Source: Janthinobacterium sp. 1_2014MBL_MicDiv
GTDB taxonomy: Bacteria > Pseudomonadota > Gammaproteobacteria > Burkholderiales > Burkholderiaceae_D
DNA length: 64,000 nt
Assembly (NCBI RefSeq): GCF_001865675.1
Contig: NZ_CP011319.1
Location: 1,178,001 to 1,242,000, forward strand
Direction of reading: 5' to 3'
The position numbers were made by a program, and so were the translations under genes. The notes below the pieces were generated by a model, which ran no database searches, had not been told where the DNA came from, and saw nothing but the letters and a program-made list of their open reading frames with translations. Numbering within the stretch: the first letter of the stretch is position 1; every line of letters starts with the position of its first letter. Below are positions 18,860 through 27,062 of this stretch, piece by piece.

Positions 18860-18974
18860 CAGCCAGGCAAATCTGCTGCGCGGCGCGCTTTGCGGCCGGC
18901 GATGCTCACTGTGCTGTAGCACAGCTGCGCTGCTCGGCCACAAAGCACTGCCGCTCGCGAGATGTTCCCGGCTG
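18860..18974 (+). repeat. Dispersed structured intergenic element, copy A
   Basis: Starts 5 bp after the PHP stop. Outer arms CAGCCAGGCAAATCT (18860-18874) and AGATGTTCCCGGCTG (18960-18974) pair at 12 of 15 positions. The inner stem GCTTTGCGGCCG/CGGCCACAAAGC and the tip CTGTGCT/AGCACAG also pair. It shares the core CTGCGCGGCGCGCTTTGCGG with the copies at 20659, 26917, 36877 and 42677, whose arms differ. Confidence 0.7.
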
Positions 18975-19002
18975 CCGATGCGCCGGCGTGCGGCCAGAGC
19001 TG

Positions 19003-19029
19003 CTTGAAATCTGCGCTGGCGTACATATC
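19003..19029 (+). promoter_or_regulatory. Candidate heat-shock (sigma-32) promoter of htpX
   Basis: CTTGAAA at 19003-19009 matches the sigma-32 -35 exactly, and TACATATC at 19022-19029 partly matches the -10 consensus CCCATNTA, with a 12-bp spacer. htpX is a heat-shock gene in E. coli. An AT-rich TTGTTATATATA further down (19042-19053) could serve as a sigma-70 alternative. Confidence 0.45.
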
Positions 19030-19073
19030 TTTTTGTTATTCTTGTTATATATAGTCACCTGGAGCCATCGCCC

Positions 19074-19958
19074 ATGAAACGTATCGTCCTTTTTATTGCT
19101 ACCAACCTGGCCGTGATGCTGGTGCTGTCGCTCGTCCTCAGCTTGTTGGGCGTGGGCAATCCGGCGCGCGGCAGTACCCTGAACCTGGGCAGCCTGCTCG
19201 TGTTTTCGCTGGTGGTCGGGTTCACGGGGTCGATCTTTTCCTTGCTGATCAGCAAACCGATGGCCAAGTGGAGCACGGGTGCGCGCGTCATCGACAACCC
19301 CACTTCGTCGACCGAGTTGTGGCTGGTCAATACCGTGCGCGCCCTGTCCGAGCGGGCCGGCATCGGCATGCCGGAAGTGGCCGTCTACGAGGGCGACGCG
19401 AATGCGTTCGCCACGGGCGCGTTCAAGAATTCGGCGCTGGTGGCCGTCTCGACCGGTTTGCTGCAAAGCATGAACCGCGATGAAGTCGAAGCCGTACTGG
19501 GCCATGAAATCGCCCACGTGGCCAATGGCGACATGGTGACCCTGACCCTGATCCAGGGCGTGGTGAACACCTTTGTCGTCTTCATGGCGCGCGTGGTGGG
19601 CTTCTTTGTCGATAACGTCTTGCTGAAAAATAACAACCGCGAAGGCGGCGGGCGCGGCATCGGCTATTTCGTCACCGTCATGGTGTGCGAAGTGATCTTC
19701 GGCTTGCTCGCTTCCATCATCGTGGCCTGGTTCTCGCGCCAGCGCGAATTCCGCGCCGACGCCGGCTCGGCCAAATTGCTGGGCAGCCCGACGCCGATGA
19801 TGCATGCGCTGGCCCGCCTCGGCGGCGTGCCGCCGGGCGAGCTGCCGCAATCGATGCAGGCGCTGGGCATCAGCGGCGGCAATGGCGGCTGGGGCGCGCT
19901 GTTCGCCACCCATCCGCCGATCGAGCAACGCATCGCCGCCCTGCGCGGCGTGCAATAA
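19074..19958 (+). CDS. htpX: HtpX membrane zinc metalloprotease
   Basis: The 294-residue M48B protease acts in inner-membrane protein quality control. Two N-terminal transmembrane helices (about residues 5-25 and 38-60) precede the zinc motif HEIAH (in VLGHEIAHVANGDM, about residues 143-147). Two more helices (about 160-180 and 195-215) follow. The third zinc ligand Glu is in the QREFRADAGSAKL segment. Start ATG 19074 has a TGGAG site at 19059-19063. Length equals E. coli HtpX (293). Confidence 0.97.
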   Translation: MKRIVLFIATNLAVMLVLSLVLSLLGVGNPARGSTLNLGSLLVFSLVVGFTGSIFSLLISKPMAKWSTGARVIDNPTSSTELWLVNTVRALSERAGIGMPEVAVYEGDANAFATGAFKNSALVAVSTGLLQSMNRDEVEAVLGHEIAHVANGDMVTLTLIQGVVNTFVVFMARVVGFFVDNVLLKNNNREGGGRGIGYFVTVMVCEVIFGLLASIIVAWFSRQREFRADAGSAKLLGSPTPMMHALARLGGVPPGELPQSMQALGISGGNGGWGALFATHPPIEQRIAALRGVQ

Positions 19959-19994
19959 TGATAACTTATGCCAATAATGAAGAACGCTTAAACC

Positions 19995-20618
19995 ATGAGT
20001 CAATTTTTTCAGATTCACCCTGACAATCCGCAATTGCGCCTGATCAAGCAGGCGGCGCAGATTATCCAGTCGGGCGGCGTGGTGGCCTTGCCTACCGATT
20101 CCTGCTACGCGCTGGTGTGCCAGCTCGACGACAAGGGCGCCGTCGAGCGCCTGCGCCGCATCCGTGGCGTGGATGAAAAGCATCACCTGACCTTGCTGTG
20201 CCGCGACTTGAGCGAGCTGGGTGTGTACGCCAGGGTCGACAACCGCCAGTTCCGCCTGCTCAAGGCGGCCACGCCGGGCGCCTACACGTTTATCCTCGAG
20301 GCGACCAAGGAAGTGCCGCGCCGCCTCAGCCATCCGTCGCGCAAGACCATCGGCCTGCGCGTGCCGCAGCACCGCATCGTGCAATGCCTGCTGGAAGAGC
20401 TGGGCCAGCCCCTGCTGGGCGCCACGTTGACCCTGCCCGGCGACGAGGAAAGCCTGACGGATGCCGACACCATCCGCGAGCGCCTGGAAAAGCTGGTCGA
20501 CCTGATCATCGATGGCGGCGTCTGCGCGCATGGTCCCAGCACGGTGATCGACTTGACGGGCCCCGAGCCGGAGGTGGTGCGCGTGGGCCGTGGCGACCCG
20601 GCCGTGCTGGGTTTGTAG
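19995..20618 (+). CDS. yciO: YciO/YrdC-domain (Sua5-related) protein
   Basis: The 207-residue protein is a YrdC-fold protein, related to threonylcarbamoyl-AMP synthase (TsaC/Sua5) that makes the t6A precursor in tRNA. Conserved features are GGVVALPTDSCYALVCQL (about residues 27-44), the KHHLTLLC segment and the SHPSRKTIGLRVP segment. The sequence is closer to YciO than to TsaC, and YciO's activity in t6A formation is uncertain. Its neighbourhood with the PHP phosphatase gene mirrors E. coli yciV-yciO. Confidence 0.85.
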   Translation: MSQFFQIHPDNPQLRLIKQAAQIIQSGGVVALPTDSCYALVCQLDDKGAVERLRRIRGVDEKHHLTLLCRDLSELGVYARVDNRQFRLLKAATPGAYTFILEATKEVPRRLSHPSRKTIGLRVPQHRIVQCLLEELGQPLLGATLTLPGDEESLTDADTIRERLEKLVDLIIDGGVCAHGPSTVIDLTGPEPEVVRVGRGDPAVLGL

Positions 20619-20658
20619 GCGGCTGCAGCGGGCGCTGTCTTTACCTGTCTTTACAACG

Positions 20659-20770
20659 CCTGGCCAAAGCGCCGCGAGCGGCAGCGTGTGGTGGCCAGGA
20701 AGCGTCGCCGTGCCTTCGAACAGGGGGCATCGCGGGCCGCAAATCGCGTCGCGCAGCAGCTTTTGACAGA
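20659..20770 (-). repeat. Dispersed structured intergenic element, copy E
   Basis: Oriented opposite to both flanking genes. On the minus strand it begins CTGTCAAAAGC (20769-20759) and ends with the partner GCTTTGGCCAG (20670-20660), pairing at 9 of 11 positions. The core CTGCTGCGCGACGCGATTTG and the distal CGCTGCCGCTCGCGG match copies A, C and D. It fills most of the 208-bp gap between the YciO-like and M50 protease genes. Confidence 0.65.
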
Positions 20771-20826
20771 TGTTCTTAATGACAACATAAGAAAGGGGCT
20801 GGGACGCCTCTGGTAGAATCGCGGTC

Positions 20827-21504
20827 ATGAGCGATTTCAATACGATAGTCCAGACCGTTGCGGTGTACCTGGTGCCGGTGCTGTTTGCCATTTCCCTGCA
20901 TGAGGCCGCGCACGGCTATGCCGCCCGTTATTTCGGCGATCCCACGGCATCGAACGAGGGCCGGCTGAGCCTGAATCCGATCCGGCATATCGATCCTTTC
21001 GGCACGATCTTGCTGCCGCTGATACTGTATTTCACGATCCAGGTGCCGTTCGGCTATGCCAAGCCGGTGCCCGTCGATTTCAGCCGCCTGCGCAATCCGA
21101 AGAAGCAGATGGCCTGGGTGGCGTTTGCCGGTCCCGGTGCGAACTTCGTCATGGGCCTTGCCTGGATGATCGCCTTCGTCGTGCTCAGCGTCTTGCCGCC
21201 GACGGAACTGGGCATGTTTTTCCGCAAGATGGCTGGCGCCGGCGTCAGCGTCAATGCGGCCATGTTTGTCTTTAACCTGATTCCCGTGCCTCCGCTCGAC
21301 GGCGGGCGCATCGTCACCGGCTTGCTGCCGATGCAGCTGGCGCGTCCTTACGCCAGCATCGAGCGCTATGGCCTGTATGTGTTCGGCGCGCTGGTATTGC
21401 TGATGTACACGGGCATCCTGAACCGCGCCCTGCTGGCGGCGATCGAGTTTGTCATCGGCATTTTCCTCATGCTGGTGACCCCGCTTACCGCACTCTTGGG
21501 CTGA
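20827..21504 (+). CDS. Site-2-protease family (M50) membrane metalloprotease
   Basis: The 225-residue polytopic protein has the zinc motif HEAAH (residues 22-26, in ISLHEAAHGYAARYFGD) within the first helix and the second conserved motif NLIPVPPLDGGRI (about 149-161). Five or six hydrophobic helices are visible. This is the short, PDZ-less M50B group (YwhC-like), whose substrates are largely unknown. A TAGAAT -10-like element lies at 20814-20819 just before the start. Confidence 0.9.
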   Translation: MSDFNTIVQTVAVYLVPVLFAISLHEAAHGYAARYFGDPTASNEGRLSLNPIRHIDPFGTILLPLILYFTIQVPFGYAKPVPVDFSRLRNPKKQMAWVAFAGPGANFVMGLAWMIAFVVLSVLPPTELGMFFRKMAGAGVSVNAAMFVFNLIPVPPLDGGRIVTGLLPMQLARPYASIERYGLYVFGALVLLMYTGILNRALLAAIEFVIGIFLMLVTPLTALLG

Positions 21505-21552
21505 TGCGCCGCTGCAGCGGCAGGCCACACGGGCACAACGTAACAAAATCTG

Positions 21553-22137
21553 ATGGAAGTACCGATGCAAGTAACTGAACAAGTAGTTGATATGGAAGCG
21601 ATTTCCGGCTGGGTGCGCCGTTGGGCCCCTCTGATTCCCGGTGGCGAAGTGCTGGACCTGGCTTGCGGCAGCGGCCGCCATGCGCGCCACCTGGTCAGCC
21701 TGGGCCACCCGGTGATCGCGCTCGACCACGATCCGGAAATGCTGGAAAAGGCAGCCGGCACGGGCATCACCACCTCGCTGGTGGACCTGGAGGCGCCCGG
21801 CGCCGCGTGGCCGTTCGCGGCGCACCGCTTTGCCGGCATCGTCGTCACCAATTATTTGCACCGGCCCTTGCTCGACGCGATGATCGCCAGCCTGGCGCCC
21901 GATGGCGTGCTGGTGTACGAAACGTTCGCCGAAGGCAATGAGCAGTTCGGCAAGCCGTCGAATCCGAAATTCCTGCTGAAGGAAGGCGAGATGCTGGCCT
22001 GGGCGCTCGAGCACGGCCTGCGCGTGGTCGCCTATGAAGATGGGCGCGTGGAACAGCCAAAAGCTGCTCTGGTGCAACGAATTTGTGCCGTTCGGCCAGA
22101 TTTTCCACGGTTGGCAGCCCTGCTGCCGACGTTTTGA
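21553..22137 (+). CDS. Class I SAM-dependent methyltransferase
   Basis: The 194-residue protein has the SAM-binding motif I VLDLACGSGRHARHL (about residues 33-47) and the acidic loop VIALDHDPEM (about 54-63), the usual Rossmann methyltransferase layout without extra domains. The methyl acceptor cannot be predicted. ATG 21553 was chosen; an in-frame ATG at 21565 is possible. It ends 84 bp before dapA, and a TACAAT -10-like sequence (22183-22188) lies in that gap. Confidence 0.85.
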   Translation: MEVPMQVTEQVVDMEAISGWVRRWAPLIPGGEVLDLACGSGRHARHLVSLGHPVIALDHDPEMLEKAAGTGITTSLVDLEAPGAAWPFAAHRFAGIVVTNYLHRPLLDAMIASLAPDGVLVYETFAEGNEQFGKPSNPKFLLKEGEMLAWALEHGLRVVAYEDGRVEQPKAALVQRICAVRPDFPRLAALLPTF

Positions 22138-22221
22138 GCGGCGTTTCTAAGTCAGAATGCACCACAGGCGCGGGCTATCCGCTACAATCGTTGTTTTATT
22201 TATCGGCGCTATAAACTTACT

Positions 22222-23100
22222 ATGATCAAGGGCAGCATTGTAGCAATCGTCACCCCGATGCACGCGGACGGCAGTCTGGACTTTCCAGGTCTGCGCAAGC
22301 TGATCGACTGGCATATCGCCGAGGGTACGGACGGCATCGTCATCGTTGGCACCACGGGCGAATCGGCAACAGTGAGCGTGGAAGAGCACTGCGAACTGAT
22401 CCAGTTGACCGTCGAGCACGCCAAGGGACGCATTCCTATCATCGCCGGCGCCGGTGGCAATTCCACGGCCGAGGCCATCAAGCTGACGCGCTATGCGAAA
22501 GAAGCGGGCGCAGATGCTGTTCTGCAAGTAGTGCCGTACTACAACCGTCCTACCCAGGAAGGCATGTACCAGCACTTCAAGGCCATCGCCGAAGCCGTCG
22601 ACATTCCCGTCATCCTGTACAACGTGCCGGGCCGCACCGTTGCCGACATGAGCAACGAGACCATCGTGCGCCTGTCCGCCATCCCGAATATCGTCGGCGT
22701 GAAAGATGCGACCGGCAATATCGGCCGTGGCATCGACCTGCTGCGTTTGGTGCCGGCCGACTTCGCCGTGTATTCGGGCGATGATCCGACGGCCATGGCG
22801 CTGATGTTCTGCGGCGGCCACGGCAATATCTCCGTCACGGCCAACGTCGCGCCGCGCGCCATGCACGAGCTGTGCGTTGCCGCCATGGCGGGCGAGCGTG
22901 CCACGGCCATTGCCATCAATAACAAAGTTTTCCCCCTGCACCAGAAATTGTTTGTCGAGCCCAACCCGGTGCCCGTCAAATGGGCGCTGGCCGAAATGGG
23001 CATGATGCCGGCCGGCATACGTTTGCCGCTGGTGCCGCTGGCTGATAATTGTCATGCCACCGTGCGCGATGCCTTGCGTGACGCTGGCGTCCTGTCTTAA
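22222..23100 (+). CDS. dapA: 4-hydroxy-tetrahydrodipicolinate synthase
   Basis: The 292-residue enzyme condenses pyruvate and aspartate semialdehyde in lysine and meso-diaminopimelate synthesis. The Schiff-base Lys is residue 161 (GVKDATGN), the catalytic Tyr is 133 (ILYNVPGRT) and the GTTGES substrate loop is at 43-48. It is followed 80 bp later by bamC, the classic dapA-nlpB(bamC) arrangement also found in E. coli. Confidence 0.97.
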   Translation: MIKGSIVAIVTPMHADGSLDFPGLRKLIDWHIAEGTDGIVIVGTTGESATVSVEEHCELIQLTVEHAKGRIPIIAGAGGNSTAEAIKLTRYAKEAGADAVLQVVPYYNRPTQEGMYQHFKAIAEAVDIPVILYNVPGRTVADMSNETIVRLSAIPNIVGVKDATGNIGRGIDLLRLVPADFAVYSGDDPTAMALMFCGGHGNISVTANVAPRAMHELCVAAMAGERATAIAINNKVFPLHQKLFVEPNPVPVKWALAEMGMMPAGIRLPLVPLADNCHATVRDALRDAGVLS

Positions 23101-23180
23101 GCCCGGACTTCAAGCCCGGACTCGTATAGTCCGGACCTTCCCTGATTCAGCTGCTACTTAGCTTCTTATCCAGTAACGAC

Positions 23181-24374
23181 ATGACTAATTGCAAGAAAAC
23201 CCAATCGGCGCCTGCCACCTTCGCCGTCCGCGGCATCGTCATCGGCGCCGTCGCAGCCAGCCTCGCGGGCTGCGGCATGATCAGTTCGGTGGTCGGCGGC
23301 GACAAAGTCGACTACAAGTCGGTCAAGAAGGCCGGCACCCTGGACGTGCCGCCTGACCTGACGCAATTGCAGCAGGACAACCGCTATTCCTTGCCGGATT
23401 CGAAAAACGGCGTTGCCACGGCGTCCGGCTACAACGCGCAGCGCAGCGCAGCGGCAGGCACGCCTGTCGTCGTGGGCGCCGATGGCGTGGTGGGCGTCGT
23501 GCCGGTGACGGCGGGCGGCGTCAAGGTCGAGCGCGCGGGCAACCAGCGCTGGCTGGTGGTCAAGCAGTCGCCTGAAGTGCTGTGGCCGCAGCTGAAGCAG
23601 TTCTGGGAAGATTCCGGCTTCACGGTCGCCATCGACCAGCCGACGGCTGGCATCATGGAAACCGAGTGGAACGAGAACCGCGCCAAGGTGCCGCAAGACT
23701 TTATCCGCAGCACCATCGGCAAGGCTTTCGATTCGCTGTACTCGACCGGTGAAAAAGACAAGTTCCGCACCCGCGTGGAACGCCTGGCCGATGGCTCGAC
23801 CGAGATCTACATCAGCCACCGTGGCGTGGAAGAGGTCGTCACGGGCCGCGACAAGGAAACCACCACCTGGACCGCGCGTCCCAACGATCCGGGCCTGGAA
23901 GCGCAATTCCTCGCCAAGCTGATGACGCGCCTGGGCGCGGCCAGCGACGACGCGCAGGCGAAGACGGCTGTCGACGCCGCCATCGTGCAGCCGCAGCACG
24001 CCAAGCTGGTCGGCGACGCCGCCACGCCAACGCGCGCCATCGAAGTCGATGAAGGGTTCGACCGCGCCTGGCGCCGTGTCGGCCTGGCGCTGGACCGCGT
24101 CGGCTTCACCGTGGAAGACCGCGACCGCACGCAAGGCACGTATTTCGTGCGTTACGTCGATCCGGATGCGGTCAAGAAAGATGGTTTCTTCTCGAAACTG
24201 TTCAGCTGGGGCTCGTCGTCCGACAAGGACAAGGAAGCGCAGCGCTACCGCGTCCTGGTCAAGGCCGGCAATGGTTCGACCAGCCTGGTCAGCATCCTCA
24301 GCAACGAAGGCCAGCCGGCTACATTGCCAGTAGCCGAGAAGATCCTGGGCTTGCTGAACGATCAGTTGAAATAA
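23181..24374 (+). CDS. bamC: Outer-membrane assembly lipoprotein BamC (NlpB/DapX)
   Basis: The 397-residue lipoprotein has a long n-region, a hydrophobic signal (VIGAVAASLAGC, lipidated Cys near residue 32) and the unstructured N-terminal stretch with DYKSVKKAGTLDVPPDLTQL that contacts BamD in E. coli. Two helix-grip domains follow. It belongs to the BAM complex that inserts beta-barrel proteins. The position directly after dapA matches enterobacteria. A long bidirectional terminator follows. Confidence 0.93.
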   Translation: MTNCKKTQSAPATFAVRGIVIGAVAASLAGCGMISSVVGGDKVDYKSVKKAGTLDVPPDLTQLQQDNRYSLPDSKNGVATASGYNAQRSAAAGTPVVVGADGVVGVVPVTAGGVKVERAGNQRWLVVKQSPEVLWPQLKQFWEDSGFTVAIDQPTAGIMETEWNENRAKVPQDFIRSTIGKAFDSLYSTGEKDKFRTRVERLADGSTEIYISHRGVEEVVTGRDKETTTWTARPNDPGLEAQFLAKLMTRLGAASDDAQAKTAVDAAIVQPQHAKLVGDAATPTRAIEVDEGFDRAWRRVGLALDRVGFTVEDRDRTQGTYFVRYVDPDAVKKDGFFSKLFSWGSSSDKDKEAQRYRVLVKAGNGSTSLVSILSNEGQPATLPVAEKILGLLNDQLK

Positions 24375-24404
24375 GCCGTCCCTTGGCGGCAGGGCGTAAA
24401 ACCT

Positions 24405-24462
24405 GCCGCATATTAAAAAAGGCCGATCCGGGGAACCGGGCCGGCCTTTTTTAATATGCGGC
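24405..24462. terminator. Large bidirectional terminator after bamC
   Basis: The arms GCCGCATATTAAAAAAGGCC (24405-24424) and GGCCTTTTTTAATATGCGGC (24443-24462) pair over 20 bp around a GC-rich loop, giving T6 runs on both strands. It ends bamC transcription and blocks read-through from the opposite side. Confidence 0.9.
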
Positions 24463-24502
24463 TTCGTCCGTGGTTTTATCCTGCGGATAAAATCGCGGAC
24501 GT

Positions 24503-24529
24503 AAAAAAGCCGGCCCGAAGGCCGGCTTT
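24503..24529 (-). terminator. Intrinsic terminator of the alanine-rich lipoprotein gene
   Basis: AAAGCCGGCC (24506-24515) pairs with GGCCGGCTTT (24520-24529) around CGAA; on the minus strand the stem runs into TTTTTT. Confidence 0.88.
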
Positions 24530-24549
24530 CTCTAGTGCAGGGTGCTAAA

Positions 24550-24804
24550 TTACTTAGCAGCCGATGCAGCAGCCGAAGCAGCCGAAGCAGCGTCGGTAGC
24601 GGCCGAAGCGGCAGCCGAAGCAGCAGCAGCAGCGTCGGTAGCGGCCGAAGCAGCAGCGTCAGCAGCAGCAGCTGGAGCAGCTTCAACTGCTGGTGCTGGT
24701 GCTGGGGTTTCAACTACTGGTGCTGGTGCAGGAGCTTCTTCTTTTTTGCTGCAAGCAGCCAGAGCAACAACCATCAGGGAGGCGATCAGCAGGGATTTTT
24801 TCAT
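24550..24804 (-). CDS. Small alanine-rich lipoprotein
   Basis: The 84-residue protein has a clear lipoprotein signal (MKKSLLIASLMVVALAAC, lipidated Cys18) followed by KKEE, a Pro-Ala segment (about 24-45) and an almost pure Ala/Ser/Asp/Thr tail (46-84) built from SAATDAA and SAAA-like units that should be helical. Function unknown; it may be a periplasmic spacer or abundant envelope protein like other small Ala-rich lipoproteins. It has a GAAAAC-type upstream site, a long leader and a strong terminator, so it is probably well expressed as a single gene. Confidence 0.8.
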   Translation of the reverse strand: MKKSLLIASLMVVALAACSKKEEAPAPAPVVETPAPAPAVEAAPAAAADAAASAATDAAAAASAAASAATDAASAASAAASAAK

Positions 24805-24852
24805 TTGTTTTCCTTAATTATTTCAAAAAATAAATCAACATTGTTGCGATGA

Positions 24853-24870
24853 ATAATTACCGGTAATTAT
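24853..24870. promoter_or_regulatory. Perfect 18-bp palindrome in the lipoprotein leader
   Basis: ATAATTACCGGTAATTAT is a perfect palindrome 49 bp upstream of the lipoprotein ATG and downstream of the predicted transcription start. It could be an operator or an mRNA hairpin. No regulator can be named. Confidence 0.5.
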
Positions 24871-24945
24871 CGCTCGTTAGGTCGTCTTCGAAGGCTTTTC
24901 GTACCAGGTGGTGCCTGCCAGACAACGGAAACTTCCTAACCGAAT

Positions 24946-24972
24946 ATTATAGCGATTTTTGGTGCGTCGCAA
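24946..24972 (-). promoter_or_regulatory. Candidate sigma-70 promoter of the lipoprotein gene
   Basis: On the minus strand TTGCGA (24972-24967) and a perfect TATAAT (24951-24946) are separated by 15 bp. Transcription from about 24940 would give a leader of about 135 nt. The spacer is short, so confidence is moderate. Confidence 0.5.
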
Positions 24973-25158
24973 TAGGAGCAAGAGGCAAATTCGCAACTAT
25001 TTTGTGATATCGCAATAATTGCCACGGCAAATTGCAAGCAAGTGTAAGTGTTTTGCGAAAGCGCGACAAAACGATATAAAAATAATATGTTTTATTGCGC
25101 TAGCGCAGAAGCCGTTATCCCTGCTGCGGTAATACCACTTTTCCTATGCTGCACGCAT

Positions 25159-26280
25159 TCAGGCCAGTTCGATCCAGCCATCCTGATACCAGGTATATAA
25201 GGCATCCATCACATCGTCGGAAGCCTGGGCCACGGCGGCGCCGTCGAGGGCGCGGTCGTTGGCCAGGGTTTCCAGTGTCGCTTTGTCGGCCTTGCCAATG
25301 GCAAACGACTCGCCATTGATGAAGACATTCTTGCCACGATACAGCATTAGCGTCTTGCGCGACAACACGACACCCTTCTTCTGTGCGGCGTCCGCGAAGC
25401 GGCCCACCGTCAGGGGCTTCGACAGTGGCGTGAAAAACACATTGTGCTTCGGTTCGGACAGGTGTTCGCCTAGGAAGATGGTGACGTCTTCTTCCGTGAA
25501 GCGCACCTTGTTCATCTCTTCCGTGATGGTGGCGAGCATTTCGCGTGGAATCTCGGCCGGCTTGGCCGAGGCTTTCAGTTCCGGGTCGCTATAGATGCCC
25601 GGCAAGTCGATGGAATCGGCCATGAATTGCAGGAAGGCTTCGCCCAGTTCCTGGAACGATGGCGAACGGAAGCCGATCGAGTAGGTCTGGCAGTCGCCGA
25701 TGGCGACGCCGTCGTGCGCGTAGTGGGGCGGCAGATACAGCATGTCGCCCGGTTCCAGCGTGAATTCCTCGTCGGGCGTGAAATTGCTGAGAATCTTCAG
25801 CGGCAAGCCGTCGATCAGGCTCAGGTCCTTCTGGGCGCCGATGCGCCAGTGGCGCTTGCCCTGGCCTTGCAGCAGGAACACGTCGTAGGAATCGAAGTGC
25901 GGGCCCACGCCGCCGCCGTCGGTGGCGAAGCTGACCATCAGGTCGTCCAGGCGCGCGTCCGGCAGGAAACGGAACTGGCGCAGCAGGGCGTCGGCCTTGG
26001 CGCTGTGCAGGTTGGCGCCCTGCACCAGCAGGGTCCATTCCTTCTGTTTCAGCGAGGGCAGGCTGGTCAACGGACCTTGCTGCATGTTCCAGTGGCCGTC
26101 GGCATGGCTGACGAGGCGCGATTCGACGTGGTCCAGGGTGGCCAGCTCGGCCAGGGCCTTGAAATCGAACAGGGCCTTGAAGCCAGGCACGGCCTGACGG
26201 ATCAGCAGGGGTTTTTTATGCCAGTAGTCGCGCAGGAATTGCGCTGGCGTGATATCGCCGAGGAGAGTTAATTTTTTCAT
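25159..26280 (-). CDS. roxA: Ribosomal protein uL16 arginine hydroxylase (JmjC oxygenase, RoxA/YcfD)
   Basis: The 373-residue 2-oxoglutarate/Fe(II) oxygenase has the JmjC iron motif HxD in GPHFDSYDVFLLQ (about residues 131-143) and the distal His in LPPHYAHDG. A C-terminal winged-helix-like domain follows, as in E. coli YcfD, which hydroxylates an arginine of L16. The start is ATG 26280, 6 nt after a TATAAT, so its mRNA may lack a leader. It is divergent from slyD. Confidence 0.92.
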   Translation of the reverse strand: MKKLTLLGDITPAQFLRDYWHKKPLLIRQAVPGFKALFDFKALAELATLDHVESRLVSHADGHWNMQQGPLTSLPSLKQKEWTLLVQGANLHSAKADALLRQFRFLPDARLDDLMVSFATDGGGVGPHFDSYDVFLLQGQGKRHWRIGAQKDLSLIDGLPLKILSNFTPDEEFTLEPGDMLYLPPHYAHDGVAIGDCQTYSIGFRSPSFQELGEAFLQFMADSIDLPGIYSDPELKASAKPAEIPREMLATITEEMNKVRFTEEDVTIFLGEHLSEPKHNVFFTPLSKPLTVGRFADAAQKKGVVLSRKTLMLYRGKNVFINGESFAIGKADKATLETLANDRALDGAAVAQASDDVMDALYTWYQDGWIELA

Positions 26281-26286
26281 GCGCCC

Positions 26287-26295
26287 ATTATAACA
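26287..26295 (-). promoter_or_regulatory. Extended -10 promoter immediately before roxA
   Basis: On the minus strand TGTTATAAT is an extended -10 element. Only six bases (GGGCGC) separate it from the roxA ATG, so the expected transcription start falls on or next to the start codon. No -35 and no ribosome site are seen. Confidence 0.55.
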
Positions 26296-26373
26296 ACCGG
26301 AAATGCAGGAATGCGCCTGCCGTTGGCGGCGTAAAGGTATAATTTGCCAGCTTATACAATGAAAGGAAGCATA

Positions 26374-26919
26374 ATGAAGATTGCCAAGAATACGGTCGTG
26401 ACTGTCAACTACAAACTGTCAGACGCGCAAGACAATCTGATCGAAGACGGCCGCCAGCCTATGGTCTACCTGCATGGTGATTATGAAAACACCCTGCCGA
26501 AGATCGAAGAAGAGCTCGACGGCAAGGAAGTCGGCTATTCCAACACGATCCAGATCGAACCGGATGATGCTTTCGGTGAATACGATCCAGCCCTGGTCAA
26601 GGTAGAGCCGCGCAATCGCCTGCCTGAGCCGCTGGAAGTGGGCATGCAGTTCGAAGGCATGCCGGAAAGCGATTCGCCGGACGAAGAAGCGATGATCTTC
26701 ACGGTCACCGATATCGCCGACGACAAAGTCGTGCTCGATGGTAACCATCCACTGGCCGGCATCGCGCTGCGCTTCTCGCTGACCGTCGCTGACGTACGCG
26801 AAGCCACCGACGAAGAAATCGCCCATGGCCACGTGCATGGCGCACACGGCCATGATCATGGCGACGAAGATGATGAAGGCGAAGACGGCGATCACTTCCG
26901 CACTCACCCAATCCACTAA
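26374..26919 (+). CDS. slyD: FKBP-type peptidyl-prolyl isomerase with metal-binding tail (SlyD)
   Basis: The 181-residue protein has an FKBP domain interrupted by an insert-in-flap chaperone domain (about residues 65-130) and a His/Asp/Glu-rich tail (HGHVHGAHGHDHGDEDDEGE region) that binds nickel or zinc. SlyD catalyses proline isomerisation, acts as a chaperone and assists hydrogenase nickel insertion in E. coli. ATG 26374 follows AAGGAAG at 26363-26369; an upstream ATG at 26344 has no site. A TATAAT at 26338-26343 is its probable -10. Confidence 0.95.
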   Translation: MKIAKNTVVTVNYKLSDAQDNLIEDGRQPMVYLHGDYENTLPKIEEELDGKEVGYSNTIQIEPDDAFGEYDPALVKVEPRNRLPEPLEVGMQFEGMPESDSPDEEAMIFTVTDIADDKVVLDGNHPLAGIALRFSLTVADVREATDEEIAHGHVHGAHGHDHGDEDDEGEDGDHFRTHPIH

Positions 26920-26997
26920 CACCTGACCAGACCTGCTGCGCGGCGCGCTTTGCGGCCACGCCGCGCAGCTGCTCGCGACGGTTTTGTCAGGCGTCGT
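26917..26997 (+). repeat. Dispersed structured intergenic element, copy B (short form)
   Basis: Starts at the slyD stop. The arms around CACCTGACCAGACC (26920-26933) and GGTTTTGTCAGGCGTCG (26980-26996) are complementary with a few mismatches. The core CTGCGCGGCG pairs perfectly with CGCCGCGCAG. The inner part present in copies A and D is missing. The 3' arm is the same as that of copy C. Confidence 0.65.
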
Positions 26998-27062
26998 GAC
27001 GTTTGTTGGGCGTGACGCCTGTTGTTGGATAGATGAAGGCTGGCTGCGTGCCGGCCTTTATC

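Larger units (their letters stand above)
24805..25158. other. 354-bp AT-rich intergenic region, long leader of the lipoprotein gene
   Basis: No gene is visible. The region has much lower GC than its surroundings (especially 24940-25110). It contains the candidate promoter at 24946-24972, an 18-bp palindrome in the leader, and poly-A/T tracts around 25068-25100 that could be an UP element or curved DNA. It lies between the roxA stop and the lipoprotein start. Confidence 0.6.

Noticed and set aside
24550..24720. Repetitive GCAGC/GAAGC-rich DNA that could look like a tandem repeat or CRISPR
   Set aside because: It is the coding sequence for the Ala-rich tail of the small lipoprotein; there are no regular repeats with unique spacers.
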